Source of the DNA: Methanobacteriota archaeon
GTDB lineage: Archaea; Thermoplasmatota; Poseidoniia; Poseidoniales; Thalassarchaeaceae
Length of the DNA stretch: 20,550 nucleotides
NCBI GenBank assembly: GCA_002719615.1
Contig: PBHZ01000002.1
Location: 9,345-29,894 of the forward strand
Direction of reading: 5' to 3'
Under the pieces are notes generated by a model. That model was not told the DNA's origin, did not search any database, and was given only the letters and a program-made list of their open reading frames with translations. How positions within the stretch are numbered: the stretch's first letter is position 1; the number at the start of each line of letters is the position of its first letter. Made by a program: the position numbers and the translations under genes. This document shows, piece by piece, positions 16,301 through 20,550 of the stretch.

Positions 16301-16720
16301 TCTCCAGTCCCTACTGAAGGAGGGGTTTATCTGACAGTTAATGATAAAGATAAAATTCGAGTCATTTCACATGCAAAAAAATTACAAGAAATGGGTTTTA
16401 AATTATATGCAACTAGCGGGACTTCTAGGGTACTGAGAGAATCTGGAGAATTGTCTGTGGAAACATGTTACAGGATTTCTGAAGGGTCTTCTCCTGACGC
16501 TTTGGATCTTATGAGGCAAGGGAAGATTAACTTGATAATTAACACTCCTAGCTCTACTGGTGGTGCTGTTTTGGATGGTAATATGATGAGAAGATTAGCC
16601 GTTGAATTGAATATTCCATTTGTTACTACTATGGCGGGTGCAAAAATGGAGGTTGAGGCAATATCAGAAGCCAGATTAGGTATGCCAGAACCCCGTTCTT
16701 TAGATATAAATTCACTCTAA
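13367..16720 (+). CDS. carB: Carbamoyl-phosphate synthase large subunit
   Basis: Makes carbamoyl phosphate from bicarbonate, ATP and ammonia supplied by CarA, for pyrimidine and arginine synthesis. The 1117-residue protein has two homologous halves. The first starts with ILGSGPIRIGQAAEFD and has an ATP-grasp domain with FTLGGLGGG and EVNPRVSRSSALASKATG. An oligomerisation region follows. The second half begins near residue 590 (VVVGSGPIRIGQGIEFDYA) with ATP-grasp signatures RPSYVLGGRGM and LEVNPRGSRTFPFVAKSTG. The C-terminal MGS-like allosteric domain (about 985-1117) carries KLYATSGTSRVL. It is slightly longer than the E. coli protein, mostly between the halves. The gene is not split, as it is in some archaea. 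The stop is interleaved with that of lysK. Confidence 0.97.
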   Translation: MPRRDDIKRIAILGSGPIRIGQAAEFDFSGSQACRALRDDGYEIIIINSNPATIQNDPEMADKIYIEPLLPEVVKRILEIEKPDALLAGMGGQTALNLASALSHDGSLDELGVELIGCDLVSIDEAEDRDLFKKTCEEIDLPVCKGIACSSIDEVLLAAETLGDYPFLIRPAFTLGGLGGGTAFNKGQLVEIASQGILHSAIGQVLVEESILGWQEHEYEVMRDDADNAIIVCTMENLDPMGVHTGESIVVAPQQTLSDQDHQMLRDAALKLIRRLNIKGGCNVQFAFNQSNGDFRVIEVNPRVSRSSALASKATGYPIARMAALIAVGYTLDELPNPITGEGTTAAFEPTLDYCVVKIPRWPFDKFRTADRTIGTSMKSTGEVMAIGRSFEEACLKAWASLEYGSPHPRPLTIADCSDGDFQDIDSSAPIPDEVLEEWLRIPSDRRISAIFEAFRRGYGIENIRNLTGGVTRWFLHRFEAMSSIESNVIAAGKSGLDISQITEEQLRLWKGMGFSDLYISEAFSGFSVENSDKINEFLITKRRHELEIHPRSRMVDSCAAEFAAVTPYYYSTYEGGKATNGIDKILEIKRTGKKRMVVVGSGPIRIGQGIEFDYACVHAAGAIQDLNHEAIIINNNPETVSTDFDTSDRLYFDPLTLENVSEILLRESADGILLQFGGQTAINLALPLDDNLGYLNSIGLNTVIQGTSPSVIDEASDRHRFENFASKNKLRMPNGLTAKSSEGVRDAVKKIGYPVLIRPSYVLGGRGMEILSSDNQLDAYMAEAYIASDRPLLIDEYLGNAMELDVDAVCDGKTVLIGAIMEHLEEAGIHSGDSTCFIPTQNVSENMLSEVKEWTEKIGLGLGIKGCFNIQFAIKNEILYVLEVNPRGSRTFPFVAKSTGVPLARIAARVALGDNLEDLPIPTPQNIAVSVKAPVFPFIKLRGLDPAPGPEMKSTGEVMGSHVRASAAYLKARLATESPVPTEGGVYLTVNDKDKIRVISHAKKLQEMGFKLYATSGTSRVLRESGELSVETCYRISEGSSPDALDLMRQGKINLIINTPSSTGGAVLDGNMMRRLAVELNIPFVTTMAGAKMEVEAISEARLGMPEPRSLDINSL

Positions 16721-18309
16721 TTTTCTGTATTAGAAATAGTTTCAAATAAATCAACCACTTCAATTCTTTCTAATTCAGAAATTATTGATACAATTCTTGG
16801 GCCATTATTCTTATCAATTAATAACCAATAAATGGCAACAAACGCATCTTTTATTGTAATTTCAACTTCTTTCGCAGTATTTCTTATTTGATTATTTATA
16901 CTGTTATCATCCCATTCACATTTTTCTAATCTATTTTTTAACTTTATTAAAAAATTTTTCTGCTCTTCCGTAATGTTTTGTTTAGCCTTCTCGCTAATCA
17001 CTTTCTGGATTTCTATCTTAGAATCCTCAGGAAAATGTGGGCCATTAATCCAACTGCGCATCCTTTCCAATCTTTCTTCTAAAGCAGTTGTTGGTGATTT
17101 TTCTAAATGCCCACTTTTTCTTAGGGATTCCCAAACCTCACTATCTTCACTTTTTATTTGAGCAAGTAAAGCTAGATGCCGGAATGAAACTCCTGCCCAT
17201 GAATTCTTTGGATCGTCGCCTCTATTTATTTGACTTAGTCTAAGTGCCCCATTATTTGTCTTTCTTGCAATTTCTTGTCTCCTGGATAGTTCACCTTCAA
17301 TCTTTTTTGATGCCTCTGAAAGTATACGTTCATATTCATCTGCCATTTCAAAAAGCGTGTTGCCTGTGTCAAAGTCAATATGACGATTTACCTTACTTCT
17401 TGCTATAGAATACCTAAGTATCTCAGGAGGTACTAATTCAAGTGCTTCTACAGGGCCAATTGTAACTCCTTTGGAACTTGACATTGGGCCCATTCCCTTT
17501 ATTTGAATCCATTCATATACCATTTTACTTGGAGGTTCGCCTCCGAGTAATTTACAAATCGGTATGCCAGTATCGTAACTCCCTCCTGCTGATCCATGGT
17601 CTTTTCCTGCTGGCTCAGATGTAATCCCATGTATTGCCCATCGTGCAGCCCAATCTATCCTCCAAGGTAGTTTACCCTCTGCCTTGTTAATATCTGACTT
17701 CCCTTCGACACCATTTTCATCAATCCAATAAACATATGGTTTTTCATAATTTATTACTTCAACGCCATCCATGCTGCCATTAGAACCAATAGGGGAGTAA
17801 GGAAACCAGTCTACTGGTAATTCACGGCCAGATATATTTTCTATTATTGTTTTAATTTCATTTTTCTTATTTATTGCAATATCAATTTTTTCTGCAAATT
17901 TACCTTGTTCGTATACTTCATGATTCATCACTACTTCCGGTTTTACTCCAATTTTTTCAAGAGATAATAAAAATGGTTTTAAGAAATATTCCGCATAATT
18001 GAGGTCTCCTTGGGTAGGATTACCATTTTCATCAGGAGCAGGGATGAATGCTAAGGGTACGCCAATATATTTTTCATAGTCAGAAGATAAGAAATCATAG
18101 ACCCTTCTGAGTGGGTCCATTGAATCAACTATGAAAATATACTTTGATTCAAGTCCTAAATCTAAACACGCGCGATGTATCATTTCAGCACTTAGAATTT
18201 CTCTAATATGACCTATGTGAAATTCACCAGATGGAGTTATCCCTGAAGCACAAACATGTATATCCCCTCTCTCTTTGAGTGTTTGTGCGGTGTAGTCCGC
18301 CCAGTGCAT
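16717..18309 (-). CDS. lysK: Lysyl-tRNA synthetase, class I
   Basis: Charges tRNA-Lys. This is the class I enzyme found in most archaea and a few bacteria, unrelated to the class II LysRS. The Rossmann-fold signatures are present: HIGH at residues 31-34 (GEFHIGHIRE) and MSSSK at 276-280 (GPMSSSKGVTIG). PVDWFPYSPIG and DWAARWAIHGI are also seen. At 530 residues it is the usual length, with a helical C-terminal anticodon-binding part. The gap to gfcR is 9 bases. Its GAGGT Shine-Dalgarno lies 6 bases before the ATG and contains part of the gfcR stop codon, so the two form an operon. The 3' end overlaps the convergent carB stop by four bases. Confidence 0.96.
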   Translation of the reverse strand: MHWADYTAQTLKERGDIHVCASGITPSGEFHIGHIREILSAEMIHRACLDLGLESKYIFIVDSMDPLRRVYDFLSSDYEKYIGVPLAFIPAPDENGNPTQGDLNYAEYFLKPFLLSLEKIGVKPEVVMNHEVYEQGKFAEKIDIAINKKNEIKTIIENISGRELPVDWFPYSPIGSNGSMDGVEVINYEKPYVYWIDENGVEGKSDINKAEGKLPWRIDWAARWAIHGITSEPAGKDHGSAGGSYDTGIPICKLLGGEPPSKMVYEWIQIKGMGPMSSSKGVTIGPVEALELVPPEILRYSIARSKVNRHIDFDTGNTLFEMADEYERILSEASKKIEGELSRRQEIARKTNNGALRLSQINRGDDPKNSWAGVSFRHLALLAQIKSEDSEVWESLRKSGHLEKSPTTALEERLERMRSWINGPHFPEDSKIEIQKVISEKAKQNITEEQKNFLIKLKNRLEKCEWDDNSINNQIRNTAKEVEITIKDAFVAIYWLLIDKNNGPRIVSIISELERIEVVDLFETISNTEN

Positions 18310-18318
18310 ATTAAAACC

Positions 18319-18897
18319 TCAAACAGAAACTACTCTGACTAATCCTCTCAAAGGAACATCTTCAAGCTCGTCTGCCGTAGACTTATTGGCAAGAACAATG
18401 CATAGACAAACATTACTTCCCATATTCCTAAGATTATTGATAGTCTTCTTCATTGTCGTTCCTGAAGATATCACATCATCTACTATTACTACATTTTTAT
18501 TTCTAACATCTGCATAAACGTCAGAAATATGACCATCTCCTTCTTCACTAATACTTCGGCTTATTGAGAGCTCCAAGTCCATCATACTAGCAATCGATTG
18601 GGCAAAAGCTATTCCATTAAGACTAATTCCTACGACAACATCAATTTCTTCTCCACATTCTTCTTCGATTATATCGCAGAATATTGAGGATACAGCCTCA
18701 ATTCTTGATGCCTTTACCGCTATAGATCTCCATCCAACTCTAATATCTTTGGGCTGTTCTTCTACTTCTTCTTTTGATGAAAGCCACAATACGGTAGTTT
18801 GTGAAAGTGACATCTCATCTGCTATCTGTTGTGTGCTCAAACCTTCAGTACGATAACTTTCTACTTGTTTCCTGAGTTCCTCAATACTCATTTGCAT
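18319..18897 (-). CDS. gfcR: GfcR-type regulator, HTH plus phosphoribosyltransferase domain
   Basis: A PyrE-like protein of the archaeal GfcR family, which in haloarchaea acts as a transcription regulator of sugar catabolism. An N-terminal helix-turn-helix lies at about 20-40 (STQQIADEMSLSQTTVLWL). A type I phosphoribosyltransferase domain follows, with the PRPP loop VVIVDDVISSGTT at 136-148. The 192-residue length fits. The domain probably senses a phosphorylated sugar or PRPP-like ligand; whether any enzyme activity remains is not visible. The first ATG (18897) is used; the ATG two codons later is also possible, with AGGT 9 bases before it. It is co-transcribed with lysK. A TATA-like element lies about 50 bases upstream. 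Confidence 0.88.
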   Translation of the reverse strand: MQMSIEELRKQVESYRTEGLSTQQIADEMSLSQTTVLWLSSKEEVEEQPKDIRVGWRSIAVKASRIEAVSSIFCDIIEEECGEEIDVVVGISLNGIAFAQSIASMMDLELSISRSISEEGDGHISDVYADVRNKNVVIVDDVISSGTTMKKTINNLRNMGSNVCLCIVLANKSTADELEDVPLRGLVRVVSV

Positions 18898-18944
18898 AGT
18901 ACCTGCCTGACACTCGAGTGCTATGAATCCACCGACAATAGACT

Positions 18945-18961
18945 AGTTATTTTAAATAAAA
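18945..18961 (-). promoter_or_regulatory. TATA-like element upstream of gfcR-lysK
   Basis: On the minus strand the 73-base gap after dut contains TTTTATTTAAAATAACT, a good match to the TTTAAATA-like archaeal TATA box. A start about 25 bases downstream would leave a leader of about 25 bases before gfcR. This suggests gfcR-lysK is transcribed apart from dut, though read-through from dut is possible. Confidence 0.45.
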
Positions 18962-18970
18962 TTGCAACTT

Positions 18971-19420
18971 TTAGAATTTCCCAGTACTTCCAAAACCACC
19001 AGTACCTCGCTCAGTAGTACCTAGTTCTTCTTGGTTTACTTCAGTGAAGTTAACTTCTGGTATTGGACATATCAATAACTGTGCAATCCTCTCTCCTGCA
19101 GTAACTGTGTATGATTCACTTTCTCCTATCCAGGTCATTAAGACAAATAATTCTCCTCTGTAGTCTGAATCAATCGTTCCAATGCTATGTGGTAATATCA
19201 GTCCCTTTTTACCCAGAGATGATCTTGATCTTACTTGTCCTTCATACCCATTTGGTATTGCAACTTTAATTCCTGTTCGAATTTTCATACTTTTTCTAAA
19301 TGGAATTGTCATATCCTCTAGTGCATATAAATCCCAACCAGCAGCATGAATACTTCCTTTTGTTGGCATCCTGGCTTCTTCATCAATTTTTGCGACTTTA
19401 ACTTCCAACACCTTATTCAC
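18971..19420 (-). CDS. dut: dUTP diphosphatase (trimeric dUTPase)
   Basis: Hydrolyses dUTP to dUMP and pyrophosphate, keeping uracil out of DNA and supplying dTMP synthesis. All five motifs of the homotrimeric family are visible: I AGWDLYA (27-33), II RSRSSLG (64-70), III GTIDSDYRGE (81-90), IV GERIAQLLI (109-117) and V RGTGGFGSTG (138-147), the flexible C-terminal lid. At 149 residues the length is standard. The presence of motif V and the short length favour dUTPase over dCTP deaminase, its relative in archaea. The start is GTG 19420; no ATG is in frame before motif I and no Shine-Dalgarno is seen. It is divergent from the aIF2-beta gene. Confidence 0.95.
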   Translation of the reverse strand: MNKVLEVKVAKIDEEARMPTKGSIHAAGWDLYALEDMTIPFRKSMKIRTGIKVAIPNGYEGQVRSRSSLGKKGLILPHSIGTIDSDYRGELFVLMTWIGESESYTVTAGERIAQLLICPIPEVNFTEVNQEELGTTERGTGGFGSTGKF

Positions 19421-19506
19421 ATCATTAGCAAAGGATATATGTTTTTTACGTTTAGTGATTAATTGTTAAGCGGTGAGGTGAAAAAGGTATAGCCATTGGG
19501 CCATCC
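19421..19506. promoter_or_regulatory. Divergent promoter region between dut and aIF2-beta
   Basis: This 86-base gap must hold the start signals for both divergent genes. It is AT-rich on the dut side (ATATATGTTTTTTACG) and has a purine run, GGTGAGGTGAAAAAGG, nearer aIF2-beta. GGTGAGGTG resembles a Shine-Dalgarno but is about 26 bases from ATG 19507, too far to act as one for that start. No TATA box stands out convincingly on either strand. Confidence 0.4.
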
Positions 19507-19911
19507 ATGTCAGACTACGAATCACTTCTTGATAGGGCTAGAGAAATGATACCAAAAGATATCAGTGAGAGATCAAGGTGGACTATGCCAGAACCAGATG
19601 TATTAATTGAAGGAAGCCAGACAATACTTAGGAACTTCTCAGATATTGTCGATGCGATGAATCGCGATTCAAATCATGTTTATCAATTTCTATTAAATGA
19701 ATTAGGGACATCTGGGACTAGGGAGCAGATTAGAATAATGTTCAAAGGAAGAGTGCCTCCAAAAAGAATTAAAGAAAAAATTGTATCTTATGTAAAGTCA
19801 TATGTCATTTGTAATCAGTGTAAATCTCCAGATACAGGATTCATAAAAGAATCTCGTACTACTCTTCTAAAATGCCAAGCCTGTGGGGCAACTAGGCCTG
19901 TAAGGTTATAA
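19507..19911 (+). CDS. eif2b: Translation initiation factor aIF2, beta subunit
   Basis: One of three subunits of the archaeal initiator-tRNA-binding factor aIF2. The 134-residue protein has a flexible N-terminal helix that contacts aIF2-gamma, a central alpha-beta domain (about 33-98, with NFSDIVDAMNRD, HVYQFLLNELGTSG and RVPPKRIKEK) and a C-terminal zinc ribbon with Cys102, Cys105, Cys123 and Cys126. Length and spacing are as usual. No Shine-Dalgarno precedes the ATG, as expected for a leaderless mRNA. It converges with the MDR gene; only 24 bases separate the stops. This is one of the strongest markers that the DNA is archaeal. Confidence 0.96.
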   Translation: MSDYESLLDRAREMIPKDISERSRWTMPEPDVLIEGSQTILRNFSDIVDAMNRDSNHVYQFLLNELGTSGTREQIRIMFKGRVPPKRIKEKIVSYVKSYVICNQCKSPDTGFIKESRTTLLKCQACGATRPVRL

Positions 19912-19920
19912 TTCAACATA

Positions 19921-19940
19921 ATTTTGTTATATTTTCTATT
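19921..19940 (+). terminator. T-rich tract after aIF2-beta
   Basis: ATTTTGTTATATTTTCTATT follows the aIF2-beta stop and runs into the last codon of the convergent MDR gene. It is a plausible hairpin-free archaeal terminator for the plus-strand gene. AT-rich composition is common here, so support is modest. Confidence 0.3.
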
Positions 19941-20550
19941 TCAGAGGAGAAAAATCTAAGATTATTTTCCCACAATTTTTCCTATCATGCATATGTTTTT
20001 GCGCGTTACAAACATCTTCAAATCTCCAAACTGAATCAATTATTGGATTAATATCTCCCGATATCATCATATTATTCAATTCCTTAAGATGATTCTCAAA
20101 TAATCTTTCATCCTCTAAAGTTCCCATATGTACTCCAAAAATAGATTTATTAGATTTCATCATTTTAATTGGATTAAATTTGGGAGTACTAAACCACATC
20201 CGTAATGCCGCCAACCATGATTTATTCACTTTAGGAATTGCCGAAGAAGCACCAAAACAATGTAATTTACCTCCATTTCTAAGTGCTTTGTAAGATCGCA
20301 TCAAATGCTCGCCTGCGACAGGATCTATCGCCTGGTGGACTCCTTTTCCTCCTGTAATTTCTTTACACACCTTTACAAAATCGTCTTTGTTTTTATCTAC
20401 AAATATCATGCCTAAAGACTCTACAAAATCTTTTTTCTCACCTGATGCTGTCCCTACTACTGCAGATGCACCATATGACTTACATATTTGTGCGGCTGCA
20501 GTTCCTACTCCTCCTGCTGCATGATGAATAAGTACCGTGTCTCCTTTCTC
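19936..20550 (-). CDS. MDR-family NAD(P)H reductase, VAT-1/quinone-oxidoreductase-like (N-terminus outside window)
   Basis: The frame stays open on the minus strand from the window end to the TAG at 19936, about 204 residues; the N-terminal catalytic half is missing. The Rossmann fold begins at once with GDTVLIHHAAGGVGTAAAQ, the AAGGVG motif (complement of 20503-20520) binding NADPH. GVHQAIDPVAGEHL, NGGKLHCFGASS and a long insert (KSWLAALRMWFSTPKFNPIKMM) follow. The end, IIDSVWRFEDVCNAQKHM then DRKNCGKIIL, closely resembles the C-terminus of vertebrate VAT-1 and its prokaryotic relatives. No zinc ligands are expected for this subfamily. An ATG at 20407-20409 is internal. Substrate is unknown; quinones or alkenals are typical for the group. 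Confidence 0.85.
   Translation of the reverse strand, partial: EKGDTVLIHHAAGGVGTAAAQICKSYGASAVVGTASGEKKDFVESLGMIFVDKNKDDFVKVCKEITGGKGVHQAIDPVAGEHLMRSYKALRNGGKLHCFGASSAIPKVNKSWLAALRMWFSTPKFNPIKMMKSNKSIFGVHMGTLEDERLFENHLKELNNMMISGDINPIIDSVWRFEDVCNAQKHMHDRKNCGKIILDFSPLK

Noticed and set aside
1..20550. CRISPR arrays, tRNA or rRNA genes, insertion sequences, defence islands
   Set aside because: Gaps between genes are nearly all under 90 bases and contain no repeat series, cloverleaf or transposase; none of the proteins carries a nuclease or toxin signature. Small structured RNAs could still be missed by eye.

Overview
The window reads as a dense, AT-rich archaeal chromosome segment (GC judged by eye at about 35%; not computed). 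The domain-level call rests on a class I lysyl-tRNA synthetase with MSSSK, the zinc-ribbon initiation factor aIF2-beta, the archaeal tRNA methyltransferase Trm56, and the archaeal HTH-phosphoribosyltransferase regulator GfcR. The same segment carries genes of bacterial or eukaryotic flavour: a flotillin with an NfeD/YqiJ-type partner, a catalytic-triad acetyl-CoA acetyltransferase, intact full-length carB, and a VAT-1-like MDR reductase. An uncultured marine planktonic euryarchaeon of the Thermoplasmata side (Marine Group II/III type) is my best guess. That placement is inference from gene content, not something the sequence proves.

Layout. 1-2745 (+): the C-terminal end of an alpha/beta hydrolase, a full-length ABC exporter and a PaaI-type hotdog thioesterase, the last two tightly linked. 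2800-5596 (+): two small unrecognised membrane proteins, a three-helix NfeD-like OB-fold protein and a flotillin, which look like a membrane-microdomain module. 5644-6867 (+): a thiolase with its own TATA-like element. 10692-6864 (-): a four-gene run of folP (dihydropteroate synthase), a TraB-family protein, a YeiH/UPF0324 permease and a TauE/SafE permease. 10720-16720 (+): an unrecognised four-helix membrane protein, trm56, carA and carB. 19420-16717 (-): dut, then gfcR and lysK. 19507-19911 (+): aIF2-beta. 20550-19936 (-): the C-terminal part of a VAT-1-like oxidoreductase, cut by the window end.

How the genes fit together. carA and carB make carbamoyl phosphate for pyrimidines and arginine. 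dut removes dUTP and supplies dUMP. folP serves pterin/folate synthesis. Trm56, LysRS and aIF2-beta are translation machinery. The two permeases next to each other belong to families linked to export of sulfur oxyanions or organosulfonates. Genes inside operons usually have a clear Shine-Dalgarno (542, 2329, 3155, 4157, 9853, 8668, 13367, 18309), while transcription-unit heads mostly lack one, as expected where leaderless mRNAs are common. No tRNA, rRNA, CRISPR array, insertion sequence or gene-free stretch over 300 bases was seen.

No clear-cut new defence or mobile system is visible. The most interesting candidate is the flotillin/NfeD module with its two orphan membrane proteins, followed by the folP-traB-yeiH-tauE run and the unusual N-terminal extension of CarA.
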